The notes under the pieces are model-generated. The model was not told the DNA's origin, ran no database searches, and was given only the letters and a program-made list of their open reading frames with translations. Positions 1 to 7,248 of a DNA stretch of 10,468 nucleotides are shown here, one piece after another. How positions within the stretch are numbered: position 1 is the stretch's first letter; each line of letters opens with the position of its first letter. The stretch is from UBA10649 sp964597445 (lineage in GTDB: Bacteria > Actinomycetota > Actinomycetes > S36-B12). Location of the stretch: NCBI GenBank assembly GCA_964597445.1, contig CAZQXO010000062.1, forward strand, positions 1 to 10,468. Direction: 5' to 3'. The position numbers and the translations under genes are program-made.

Positions 1-14
1 GGCCTTCCGAAGTC

Positions 15-1157
15 CTACTGATCCTTCAGACGATCACGCAGGAGCGCGAGCAGCTCCTCGTCGTGCGAGCCAAGCGCTGGCACCGGGCCCTCGGCAGGCG
101 TCCAGCCGGAGATGTCGAAAGGTGACCTGAGGAGCTCGACGGGGCCACTGGGGGTATCCACGTTCACGAAGCGATCACGCGCACGCAGTTGCTCGTGCGC
201 CCACACCCCCGCGAGGTCGTTCACCTGAGCCGTCGCGATGCGACCTCGACTCAAGCCCTCTCGGGCTTCCTTCTCTGGGAGTGACGCCAGTCTCCTGCGA
301 ATGAGATCCTCAAGCTCCGCGACGTTCGCGATCCGCTGGGCATTCGTGGCGAAACGGGGATCGGCTCCCAGTGCAGGCTCCCCCATCACGTGTTCAGCCA
401 TGCTGCGCCATTCGCCATCACTCTGGACCGCGATCAGAACCGTGCTGCCGTCGGCCAGGGCGAATGTCCCATAGGGCGCGATCGCATGATGGCGCCGCCC
501 TGCTCGCTCGGGCTGGCCGCCTCCGTAGACGGCGTTGTACAAGGGAGCCGAGATCCATTCAGCGAGGGAGTCGAGCATGGACACGTGGATGGCTGCTCCT
601 TCACCGGTCCGCTCGCGGCGAATGAGCGCCGCCAGAATCGAGGTGAGCGCGTACATCCCTGCACAGATGTCCGCGACGGAGAACCCGACCTTGCTCATCT
701 CGCCTGTCCCCGTGACAGAGAAGACCCCGGCCTCAGCCTGAATCGCCAGGTCATATGCCTTGTCGTCGGTGCGGGGGCCCCCAAGGCCGTAGCCCGAGAT
801 CTCGGCGGCGATCAGCGAGGGGTAATGCTCATGCAGTGCCTCCGCGTCGACACCCAGGGACGCCGCGGCTCGCGGGGAGAGGTTGTGGATGAACACGTCC
901 GCCCCGGAGATGAGCGACATCAGGAGATCCCGATCGGCCTTCACGTCGACCACGACCGACTGCTTGCCCTTGTTCGCCCAGACGAAGAAGGCGGACTCGC
1001 CCTCGACGACCGCGTCGTAGTGGCGTGCGAAGTCACCCTCCGGCCGCTCCACCTTGAGGACAGTGGCCCCGAGGTCGGCGAGCTGACGTGTGGCGAACGG
1101 CGCCGAGATGGCTTGCTCGAGGGCCACGACCACGATGCCCTCGAGGGGTGCCGTCAT
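15..1157 (-). CDS. CaiB/BaiF family III CoA-transferase
   Basis: A 380-residue protein of the CaiB/BaiF (formyl-CoA:oxalate CoA-transferase) family, which moves CoA between acyl-CoA and a free carboxylic acid in the cytoplasm. Visible hallmarks are the N-terminal PLEGIVVVALEQAISAP block with QLADLGATVLKVERPEGD (about residues 4-42), WANKGKQSVVVDVK near 60-73, the ADVFIHNLSPRAA segment near 86-99, and AYDLAIQAEAG. Asp136 in that last segment is at the position of the family's catalytic aspartate. RRHHAIAPYGTF follows near 221-232. Length is normal for the family (about 380-410). The open frame runs upstream to 1304, but homology begins at the ATG at 1157, which overlaps the stop of the upstream amidotransferase gene by ATGA (1154-1157), implying translational coupling. 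It is the last gene of a three-gene leftward operon. It probably activates an acid produced by the pathway. The acid and CoA donor cannot be read from sequence. Confidence 0.93.
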   Translation of the reverse strand: MTAPLEGIVVVALEQAISAPFATRQLADLGATVLKVERPEGDFARHYDAVVEGESAFFVWANKGKQSVVVDVKADRDLLMSLISGADVFIHNLSPRAAASLGVDAEALHEHYPSLIAAEISGYGLGGPRTDDKAYDLAIQAEAGVFSVTGTGEMSKVGFSVADICAGMYALTSILAALIRRERTGEGAAIHVSMLDSLAEWISAPLYNAVYGGGQPERAGRRHHAIAPYGTFALADGSTVLIAVQSDGEWRSMAEHVMGEPALGADPRFATNAQRIANVAELEDLIRRRLASLPEKEAREGLSRGRIATAQVNDLAGVWAHEQLRARDRFVNVDTPSGPVELLRSPFDISGWTPAEGPVPALGSHDEELLALLRDRLKDQ

Positions 1158-1864
1158 GAGTCGAGTCCCGCGACCTCGTGGACGAACCAGTCCACCAGCG
1201 CCTCGCAGTTGCCTCGAAGCGTTGCCTCGTGGACCTCCAGATCCTGCAGCAGCTGCGCCCCCGACGTGTGTGCGGGGATGTGATCCGGTCCGATTCGCAC
1301 CCACGAGCCGACGACGGTGACGTCAGCTTCCGGGTGGAACTGCGTTCCCACCGCCCGACCGTGCCGGAAGAGCTGGACAGCCTTGCCATTGTGGGCCAGC
1401 ACCTCGACCTCCTCAGGAACGATCACCCGATCCTCATGCCAGGTGAACCATGGGCCCGCAGGCACCGGAAGTGCGGCATCCTGATCGAACGTCACGAGCC
1501 CGATCTCCTGCTCTTGCTCGGGTGCCCGCTCGACATGGCCACCCAGGCTCTCGGCCAGCAGTTGACCGCCGAAGCAGACACCGAGGTAGGGGATGTCCTG
1601 CTGCACGAGGGCGCTGATGAGACCGACCTCGGGCTCCACCCACACTCGAGCCCGAGGGTCATAGGCATTCGAGAAGGAACCGAAGGCCACGACGGCGTCA
1701 AACTCTGCGGGATCCGGGTAGTCGACATCCGGGTGCTCCGGGTCGGCCAGGACCACGTGCGTGCGCACGGAATACCCACGATCGCGGAGGATCTCGCCGA
1801 TCAAGGCGGGGGCGGCCTCCGGCTCGTGACTGATCAGCAGGAAACGAGGCGTCCGGGTCGACAT
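1154..1864 (-). CDS. Class I glutamine amidotransferase-like hydrolase
   Basis: A 236-residue stand-alone class I amidotransferase domain. The nucleophile elbow reads YLGVCFGGQLLAESLGG with Cys97. The catalytic His-Glu pair is in GTQFHPEAD (His177, Glu179). An early strand, DAVVAFGSFSNAYD (56-69), sits where the oxyanion-loop region is expected. No synthase domain is fused to it, so it is not GuaA or CarA. The start at 1864 follows the stop of the GS-like gene by 4 nt, with a GTGAGG ribosome site inside the end of that gene. Its stop overlaps the CoA-transferase start. Known relatives beside GS-like ligases include the aniline-operon amidotransferase-like protein, and the functionally analogous PuuD hydrolyses gamma-glutamyl amides in polyamine breakdown. 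From that context I infer a gamma-glutamyl amide hydrolase. A generic glutaminase or transferase subunit remains possible. Confidence 0.88.
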   Translation of the reverse strand: MSTRTPRFLLISHEPEAAPALIGEILRDRGYSVRTHVVLADPEHPDVDYPDPAEFDAVVAFGSFSNAYDPRARVWVEPEVGLISALVQQDIPYLGVCFGGQLLAESLGGHVERAPEQEQEIGLVTFDQDAALPVPAGPWFTWHEDRVIVPEEVEVLAHNGKAVQLFRHGRAVGTQFHPEADVTVVGSWVRIGPDHIPAHTSGAQLLQDLEVHEATLRGNCEALVDWFVHEVAGLDS

Positions 1865-1868
1865 GGCC

Positions 1869-3212
1869 TCACATCACCGCACGGTAGCGCGCGATCTCCC
1901 AAGCGCTGACGTCATCTCCCTGATCCGCATGCTCGGCGAACTCGGATGCCTCCCGGCGCTGCATGATCAGGAAGTTGTCGACGAAGATGTCTCCGAACAC
2001 CGACCGAGTGAACGGGGTGTCGAAGTTCTCGATGGCCTCGGCGATGCCCACCGGCAGCCGCTCCCATCGCTCATCTGCGTGAGGATCGCCCTCGACCTGC
2101 GGCATCAGCTCGTAGTCGTTCTCCATGCCGTCGAGTCCAGCAGCCAGACATCCCGCGAGAACGAGGTAGGGGTTCGCATCGGCTGCTGCCCAGCGGGCCT
2201 CGAGGCGATTGCTGCTGCCCGCTCCGACGATGGACCGCACGCCCACGAGCCGGTGGTCCAGACCCCATGTCACCTGCGTGGGCGAGAACGAGTAGTCCTG
2301 GACACGCTTGTAGCCGCTGATCGTCGGTGTCATGATCAGCTGCAGCTCCTTGTGGTGGGCGAGCAGCCCCGTCAGGTACCGGCGCATGAGGCTGTTGCCC
2401 AGCACGGAGTCCTCATCCTGCTCCGCGAACATGTTGCGGCCGTCCTGCGTGAGCGACTGATGGACGTGCATGCCGTTGCCCGCCTCGAGAAGGAAGGGCT
2501 TGGCCATGAACGTCACGTTGAGACCATGCCGCTTTGCGACGAGCCGGACGATGTACTTGAAGTAGACCGTGTGATCGGCCATCTCCATGAGCGGCCCGTA
2601 GCGCAGGTTGATCTCGGTCTGACCGGGACCGTACTCGACGTTGGTCGCCTCCACCTCGATGCCTGTCTTCCGCAGTGACTCACGGATGTCGAGCATGAAG
2701 GGCTCCATCTCCCACCCCCGATAGATCGAGTAGCAGTTGATGTCGTCATAGATCGGCTTCCAGTCCTCCGTGAAGAAGTGGCACTCGAGCTCGGTGGCCG
2801 CGTCCACGCCATAGCCGAGGGCCTCCGCACGGGCGAGCTGCTTCTTGAGCATGTTCCGGGCATCCATGGCGACCGGCTCATGGGTGGCATTGTCGAACGT
2901 GTCGCACATGACGATGCCGACGCCCTCGGTCCAGCCCGCAACCCGGAAGCTCGCGAGATCCGGGACCGCGTGCATGTCGGGGAAGCCGTCCTCCTCATTC
3001 ACCCAGGGAGTGGAGAAGATGAAGCAGGTCGGGTCCCACGTGTAGACGACGTTGGCAATGTGGAAGCCTCCCCCACGGAGGAACTGACGGACCGGGATCC
3101 GCTTCCCCCGAGGCATGCCCCAGGTGTCGACGATGACGCACTCGACCGTGTGGATGCCGTGCTCCTCGCACAGGGCCTCCACCCGATCCCGCTCCGCCTG
3201 ATCCCACCCCAT
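1869..3212 (-). CDS. Glutamine synthetase-like gamma-glutamyl-amide ligase (GS1)
   Basis: A complete 447-residue glutamine synthetase superfamily enzyme, which uses ATP to join the gamma-carboxyl of glutamate to an amine. The N-terminal beta-grasp region contains VDTWGMPRGKRIP (28-40). Catalytic-domain signatures are in order: ELECHFF (expected metal ligands Glu141, Glu143), EYGPGQTEINLR (Glu193, Glu200), NGMHVHQSL (His249, His251), SGYKRV, and SSNRLEARWAAADANPYL (Glu338, Arg340). Where true GlnA has DGSS for ammonia and metal binding, this protein has an unrelated stretch around TWDPT (58-62). No GlnA-type adenylylation-loop motif is evident. Both points suggest an amine rather than ammonia as substrate, as in PuuA, GlnA3/GlnA4, IpuC and gamma-glutamylanilide synthetase. 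The ATG at 3212 has a GGGAGG site 4 nt upstream. It is the first gene of the operon with the amidotransferase and CoA-transferase. The specific amine is unknown. Confidence 0.93.
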   Translation of the reverse strand: MGWDQAERDRVEALCEEHGIHTVECVIVDTWGMPRGKRIPVRQFLRGGGFHIANVVYTWDPTCFIFSTPWVNEEDGFPDMHAVPDLASFRVAGWTEGVGIVMCDTFDNATHEPVAMDARNMLKKQLARAEALGYGVDAATELECHFFTEDWKPIYDDINCYSIYRGWEMEPFMLDIRESLRKTGIEVEATNVEYGPGQTEINLRYGPLMEMADHTVYFKYIVRLVAKRHGLNVTFMAKPFLLEAGNGMHVHQSLTQDGRNMFAEQDEDSVLGNSLMRRYLTGLLAHHKELQLIMTPTISGYKRVQDYSFSPTQVTWGLDHRLVGVRSIVGAGSSNRLEARWAAADANPYLVLAGCLAAGLDGMENDYELMPQVEGDPHADERWERLPVGIAEAIENFDTPFTRSVFGDIFVDNFLIMQRREASEFAEHADQGDDVSAWEIARYRAVM

Positions 3213-3301
3213 GGAACCTCCCGATCCTAGGATTTCGGATACTTGATAAATGTAGTCTTCGCGTTGGCTTCCGTCCGGCGTTCCGACCGAAAGGCCTCCC
3301 C
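3213..3301. promoter_or_regulatory. Divergent promoter region between GS1 and alcohol dehydrogenase genes
   Basis: The 89-nt spacer between two divergent operons must hold both promoters. It contains the leftward ribosome site (CCTCCC on the plus strand, 3217-3222) and the rightward one (GAAAGG, 3289-3294, 7 nt before the ATG). It also has a perfect 10-bp palindrome ATCCTAGGAT (3224-3233), a conspicuous A/T-rich patch ACTTGATAAATGTA (3241-3254) in otherwise GC-rich DNA, and two near-identical direct repeats, TTCCGTCCG (3269-3277) and TTCCGACCG (3281-3289). The A/T patch could supply -10 elements for either direction, but I could not match a convincing -35/-10 pair. The palindrome and repeats may be regulator sites; that is inference. 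Confidence 0.55.
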
Positions 3302-4276
3302 ATGCGTGCCGTCTCCCTCCAGGCCCCCGGCGCCCCCTTGACCGTCTCAGACGCCCCGGAGCCCAAGGCTCCGGAGGGGGGCGCCGTCATCGACGTCCTG
3401 GCCTGTGGCATCTGCCATTCCGACCTTCATGCCGCTTCAGGCGACTACCCCACCGCGCTGCCGGTCATCCTCGGACACGAGGTCGTCGGACGACATGGCG
3501 ATCTCGGAAACGTCCTGGTCTACGCGTGCTGGGGCTGCCGACAGCCGGACTGCTGGGCCTGCACCTCCGGGCAGGAGATGATCTGCCCGAACGCAACCGA
3601 GGCCGGGCTCTTCCGGGACGGTGGATACGCCGAGCGCATGGCCGTGCCCGATATTGGCTACCTCGTGCCCCTCGGCGATCTCGATCCGGCTCAGGCGGCT
3701 CCGCTCGCCTGCGGAGGCCTCACGGCCTACCGAGCCGTCGATCACACGCTCGCCACCCTCGCGGCCGCGACGACCCCTCGGGCGCTCGTGATCGGTGCCG
3801 GCGGCCTCGGCCAGTTCGGGCTCCAGTGGCTCAAGCTCCGCTCGGACGCCACGGTCACCGTGGTTGACGCATCCGCCGAGAAGCGAGCCCTCGCCCTGGA
3901 GCTGGGGGCTGATGCCGTCGCCGCGCCGGGTGAGGTCGAAGGGACCTTCACCAGTGTCATCGACTTCGTCGGCGCAGAGCCGACGCTGGCCACTGCTCGG
4001 GACCACGTCGCACGCCAGGGGCTCGTCGTCGTCGTTGGCCTGTACGGCGGGACCATCCCCTTCGGCTTCGGCGCCGTTCCTCACGAGGCTCGCTTCATGA
4101 CCTCGGTGTGGGGCACGCTCGACCAGATGCGCGACATGGTCGCCTTGGCTCAGGCTCACCCCCTGCACTCGCCGATCGAGGTGATCGGGCTTGAGGATGT
4201 CGCCGCTGCCCACGATCGCCTGAACCGCGGCGACGTCGCCGGACGATTCGTCATCACTCCCGGAGGCACAGCATGA
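3302..4276 (+). CDS. Zinc-dependent alcohol dehydrogenase (MDR family), unusually short
   Basis: A 324-residue medium-chain dehydrogenase/reductase that should oxidise an alcohol to an aldehyde or ketone with NAD. The catalytic-zinc motifs are ACGICHSD (Cys35), LGHE (His59-Glu60) and PLACGGLTAY (Cys137). Cysteines 76, 79, 84, 87 and 95 form a structural-zinc lobe, with non-standard spacing C79-x4-C84-x2-C87-x7-C95. The Rossmann motif GAGGLGQFG (165-173) ends in VTVVDAS, and Asp189 favours NAD over NADP. Between GHEVVG and VLVYACWGC only about nine residues remain, where relatives usually have about 20-25 (the V..VG..V..VGDRV segment). The protein is therefore shorter than the usual 340-350. 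The start is supported by GAAAGG 7 nt upstream. Its stop overlaps the P450 start (ATGA, 4273-4276), suggesting it oxidises an alcohol made by that P450. The substrate is unknown. Confidence 0.92.
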   Translation: MRAVSLQAPGAPLTVSDAPEPKAPEGGAVIDVLACGICHSDLHAASGDYPTALPVILGHEVVGRHGDLGNVLVYACWGCRQPDCWACTSGQEMICPNATEAGLFRDGGYAERMAVPDIGYLVPLGDLDPAQAAPLACGGLTAYRAVDHTLATLAAATTPRALVIGAGGLGQFGLQWLKLRSDATVTVVDASAEKRALALELGADAVAAPGEVEGTFTSVIDFVGAEPTLATARDHVARQGLVVVVGLYGGTIPFGFGAVPHEARFMTSVWGTLDQMRDMVALAQAHPLHSPIEVIGLEDVAAAHDRLNRGDVAGRFVITPGGTA

Positions 4277-5499
4277 GCACCCCGATCGACATCACCGATC
4301 CCGCAACGTACGCGAATGGGATTCCGCATGACGTGTTCGCTGAGATGCGCCGCACCGAGCCCATCGCCCAGCGGCTGTACGAGGGGCGCCCCTTCTGGGC
4401 CGTGACCAGGTACAGCGACCTCGTGACCGTGACGAGGGACGCCGATACATACTCCAGCGCCCGGGGCATGACGAACCTGCCGGACCTGACCGAGGAGCAG
4501 ATGAACGCCCGGCGGTCCATCATCGACACCGACCGTCCCGAGCACATCAAGCTGCGCAAGCTGGGCATGCCAGCCTTCACCAGCCACAAGGTGAAGAGCT
4601 ACGAGGAGGTCACGCGCGACATCACGGTGCACCTGTTGCGCCAGGCCACGGAGCAGGGGGCGATCGACATCGTCCAGGCCATCAGCGCGCCACTGCCCAT
4701 CCAGGTCATCGTGAACATCCTCGGCGTCCCACCCGAGGACACCGACATGCTGGTGCAGTGGTCCGATGAGCTCATCGACTCGAGTGGCGTGGCGCCGGAC
4801 GCGTACGGCAACACAACCCCACTCGAACTCCTTCCCTTCAGTTCGCCAGCGTCACACGCCCTGTTCGAGTACGGACGCATGATGCGCGAGGAGCGCACAC
4901 GTCATCCCCAGGATGACCTGGTCACGACGCTCGTCGAGGCTCAATGGGAGGGGGAGCACCTCTCCGACTACGACTTCAAGAACATGTTCCACGTGCTCGT
5001 GTTTGCCGGGAACGAGACAACCCGCACGGCGATCAGCAACGGGATCAAGGCCTTCATAGACCACCCCGACCAGCTCGAACTCCTCTACGACCGACCAGAA
5101 CTGGTTGAGAACGCCGTCGAGGAGATCATCCGCTGGGCCACTCCCGTGCTGCACATGCGGCGCACCGCCACCCGCGACACCGAGCTCGCGGACGTCCCGA
5201 TCACGGAAGGTGACAAGGTCGTCATCTTCTACTGCTCGGCCAACTTCGACGATGAGGAGTTCGTCGACCCACTCCGCTTCGACATCACCCGACCGATCAA
5301 GCCTCCGCAGGTGTCCTTCGGCGCCAAGGGTCCGCACCACTGCCTCGGTGCGCCGCTGGCCCGCATGGAGATTCGGGTTCTGCTCGAGGAGATGATCCGT
5401 CAGCGTACGCGCTTCGAGCAGACCGGACCGATAGTCCGCACGAACTCCAGCTTCGTGAATGGCATCTCCTCGTTCCCGGCGCGGGTCACCTCAGGCTGA
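4273..5499 (+). CDS. Cytochrome P450 A, bacterial class I monooxygenase
   Basis: A complete 408-residue soluble bacterial P450, which inserts one oxygen atom into a substrate using electrons normally delivered by a ferredoxin. Key motifs are DRPEHIKLRKL in the C-helix region (87-97), the I-helix oxygen-activation motif AGNETT (245-250), EIIR of the K helix (Glu284, Arg287) and the haem-thiolate loop FGAKGPHHCLG with Cys357. The haem loop has one residue more between Phe and Cys than the classic FGxGxHxC. The same length occurs in the CYP124/CYP125/CYP142 lipid and sterol hydroxylases of mycobacteria, and the C-terminal SSFVNGISSFPARV also recalls that clade. The start has GGAGG 6 nt upstream, inside the end of the dehydrogenase gene. 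No ferredoxin gene follows. A perfect hairpin terminator lies 8 nt past the stop codon. I would not assign a CYP family or substrate. Confidence 0.95.
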   Translation: MSTPIDITDPATYANGIPHDVFAEMRRTEPIAQRLYEGRPFWAVTRYSDLVTVTRDADTYSSARGMTNLPDLTEEQMNARRSIIDTDRPEHIKLRKLGMPAFTSHKVKSYEEVTRDITVHLLRQATEQGAIDIVQAISAPLPIQVIVNILGVPPEDTDMLVQWSDELIDSSGVAPDAYGNTTPLELLPFSSPASHALFEYGRMMREERTRHPQDDLVTTLVEAQWEGEHLSDYDFKNMFHVLVFAGNETTRTAISNGIKAFIDHPDQLELLYDRPELVENAVEEIIRWATPVLHMRRTATRDTELADVPITEGDKVVIFYCSANFDDEEFVDPLRFDITRPIKPPQVSFGAKGPHHCLGAPLARMEIRVLLEEMIRQRTRFEQTGPIVRTNSSFVNGISSFPARVTSG

Positions 5500-5506
5500 C
5501 CGACAG

Positions 5507-5556
5507 GAGCACGACCGAGGGCCCGGACGTGAACGTCCGGGCCCTCGGTCGTGCTC
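5507..5556. terminator. Bidirectional hairpin terminator with a perfect 23-bp stem
   Basis: Positions 5507-5529 and 5534-5556 are exact reverse complements, separated by the loop TGAA (5530-5533). The stem starts GAGCACGACC and is very GC-rich. It fills the gap between two convergent genes, the P450 stop at 5499 and the permease stop at 5559, so it can serve both. Neither side carries a T-run, which is common for actinobacterial hairpin terminators. Confidence 0.85.
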
Positions 5557-5558
5557 AG

Positions 5559-7121
5559 CTACGAGACGAAGTTGTGCACCGCGTCGTAGTTCTCCTTCTT
5601 GCGCCGGGTGGCCCCCACGATGAGCCCGACGATGAAGATGAGGAACGGGAGCAGGACGAGGAACCAGCCCAGCCCGTTCATCTCGAAGGGACCGCAGCCC
5701 GATCCTGCGTCACCCGGGCAGGCTGCCGGATCACCGCCCTGAGACACGCCCGCCAGCAGGTTGAACCGGCTGATGAGCATGACCAGACCCACCCCGAGGC
5801 CGATGATCGCGAGGATCGGGGCGATCAACGTGTGCCATGGGCGCGTGTCCTCCTTGGTGCGGCGGAAGTACACGATGACCGCGATGCTCACCAGGATCTC
5901 GGTGAGCACGATCGAGATCACGGAGACGGACGAGAACCAGTAGAAGACGTTCAGGAAAGGATCCCAGTTGAAGACGATCGCGACAACGATCATCAGCAGA
6001 CCCAGGATGGTCACCAGAGTGGTGGCCGCGATCGGCGACTGCTGCTTGTTGGTGCGGTCAAGCTTCTTCGGGAGCACGCCCGCGCGCCCCATGGCGAAGA
6101 AGTAGCGCGCGGCGCTGTTCTGGAAGGCCAGCACCGCTGCGAACAGGGACGTGAGAACGATCCAGCCGAACAGCTCCGTCAGCCACGAGCCCACGAAGTC
6201 CGTCGTGACGCCAAACAGCATGGCTGAGGGATCGACGAGGCCGCCGCTCATTTCGAGCACCTTGTCCGGGAGGCCGTCGGCACCGAGGGCGGTCACGAGA
6301 CCGAATCCGACGACCGTGAAGATCAGGGTGATGAGGATGACCGAGATGTAGGTGGCCTTCGGGACCGTGCGCTTGGGGTCCTTCGACTCCTCGCCGTAGA
6401 TGGCAGTCGCCTCGAACCCGATGAAGGAGGCCAAGGCAAAGGCGAACGCGATGCCCGCACCTGCCAGCAGGCCGCCAGCGAAGATCTCCGAGGGCGCGAA
6501 GGAGGCAGCGAAGTTCGGTCCCTGCGGACCACCATCGATGATCGCGACAATGCCCACGATGACGAGTGCGATGAGCTCGATCGCCAGCAGGACACCGAGG
6601 ACCTTGGAGCCGATGTCGACCGAGAGCGCCGACAGGACCCACACGAGGAGCGCGATGATGATCGTGTAGACGTACCAGGGGATGTCGATCCCAAACTTGG
6701 CCTGGAACTGGATTGCCATCTGGCCACCGATGAAGCCGAAGACCGCCCACTGGACGGTCAGGTAGGCCAAAACGGAGACAAAGGCCGAACCAACACCGGG
6801 GACGATGCCCAGCCCTCGACCCACGTAGGCGAAGAAGGCGCCGGTGTTCGTGACGTAGTGGCTCATGGTCGCGTAGCCCACGCTGAACAGGAGCAGGACG
6901 ATGCCCACGACCAGGTACATGCCGACGGCACCCGGGCCGAGGATCACGGCCGCAACGGGGAATGCTCCCGTCATGCCCGCGAGCGGGGCTGAGGCAGCGA
7001 CGACGAAGAAGATGATGCCGACGAGGCCGAGAGTTCCTCGCCTCAGGGTGGTGGTGGGGGTCTCCGGATCCGGCGCTCCCAGCGCCTGATCCGACTTCGG
7101 AAGGTTGTCCCTCTGTGACAT
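5559..7121 (-). CDS. APC-superfamily amino acid/polyamine permease
   Basis: A 520-residue polytopic membrane protein of the amino acid-polyamine-organocation superfamily, expected to import an amine or amino acid by proton or sodium symport. It begins with a polar N-terminus (1-29). About 12 hydrophobic segments follow, roughly at 31-50, 55-82, 107-135, 150-168, 173-195, 213-240, 258-279, 315-338, 364-385, 390-418, 431-451 and 484-504. The family hallmark FIGFEATAIYGEESKDPKRT, followed by VPKA, lies at 233-256, and NSAARYFFAMGRAGVLPKKL is at 335-354. A loop between the last two helices holds two cysteines (468, 476). The frame extends to 7445, but the ATG at 7121 has GGAGG 4 nt upstream and precedes the first conserved residues. 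It is transcribed alone, divergent from the LLM-P450 pair. PuuP-like polyamine or ethanolamine uptake would fit the GS-like neighbours; the substrate is inferred only. Confidence 0.92.
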   Translation of the reverse strand: MSQRDNLPKSDQALGAPDPETPTTTLRRGTLGLVGIIFFVVAASAPLAGMTGAFPVAAVILGPGAVGMYLVVGIVLLLFSVGYATMSHYVTNTGAFFAYVGRGLGIVPGVGSAFVSVLAYLTVQWAVFGFIGGQMAIQFQAKFGIDIPWYVYTIIIALLVWVLSALSVDIGSKVLGVLLAIELIALVIVGIVAIIDGGPQGPNFAASFAPSEIFAGGLLAGAGIAFAFALASFIGFEATAIYGEESKDPKRTVPKATYISVILITLIFTVVGFGLVTALGADGLPDKVLEMSGGLVDPSAMLFGVTTDFVGSWLTELFGWIVLTSLFAAVLAFQNSAARYFFAMGRAGVLPKKLDRTNKQQSPIAATTLVTILGLLMIVVAIVFNWDPFLNVFYWFSSVSVISIVLTEILVSIAVIVYFRRTKEDTRPWHTLIAPILAIIGLGVGLVMLISRFNLLAGVSQGGDPAACPGDAGSGCGPFEMNGLGWFLVLLPFLIFIVGLIVGATRRKKENYDAVHNFVS

Positions 7122-7206
7122 CGAGCCTCCAGCGGCAGTTGGGCATGCAGGATCGTGCGGGGCCGAACGATGGGACAGGGTTCCGCAGTCTCGCCTCGGG
7201 GTCAAG

Positions 7207-7232
7207 CACTTTCGGGATATGTCCCGAAAGTG
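7207..7232. promoter_or_regulatory. Perfect inverted repeat, likely operator
   Basis: CACTTTCGGGA (7207-7217) and TCCCGAAAGTG (7222-7232) are exact reverse complements around the spacer TATG. The dyad lies 17 nt before the LLM start and about 85 nt before the permease start, between divergent genes, which is the usual placement of a dimeric repressor or activator site. A 4-nt loop would also allow an 11-bp hairpin, but there is no upstream gene reading into it to terminate. The cognate regulator is not in this window. Confidence 0.7.
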
Positions 7233-7237
7233 ATGGC

Positions 7238-7241
7238 AAGG
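7238..7241 (+). promoter_or_regulatory. Ribosome binding site that sets the LLM start
   Basis: AAGG at 7238-7241 lies 7 nt before the GTG at 7249 but only 1 nt before the alternative in-frame GTG at 7243. This favours 7249 as the start. A third candidate, ATG at 7282, has no comparable site upstream and would remove only non-conserved residues. Confidence 0.55.
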
Positions 7242-7248
7242 TGTGATC

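Larger units (their letters stand above)
7122..7248. promoter_or_regulatory. Divergent promoter region between permease and LLM oxidoreductase genes
   Basis: The 127-nt spacer must drive the permease leftward and the LLM-P450 pair rightward. It contains the permease ribosome site (CCTCC, 7126-7130), the LLM ribosome site, and a strong inverted repeat at 7207-7232 listed separately. A leftward TTGACC box (GGTCAA at 7200-7205 on the plus strand) could be a -35, but no matching TANNNT box sits at the right distance. Promoter positions are therefore unresolved. Confidence 0.55.

Noticed and set aside
390..1283. A 297-codon plus-strand frame opposite the CoA-transferase
   Set aside because: Composition is shadow-like and no motif is present, while the opposite strand encodes an intact CaiB-family protein.
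1158..1304. N-terminal extension of the CoA-transferase
   Set aside because: The added 49 residues are Arg/Gly-rich, overlap the amidotransferase gene and precede the conserved family start at 1157.
3240..3254. TACTTGATAAATGTA as a dimeric regulator site
   Set aside because: Only the outer TAC/GTA and one inner pair match, so the symmetry is too weak to call. It is noted only as an A/T-rich patch.
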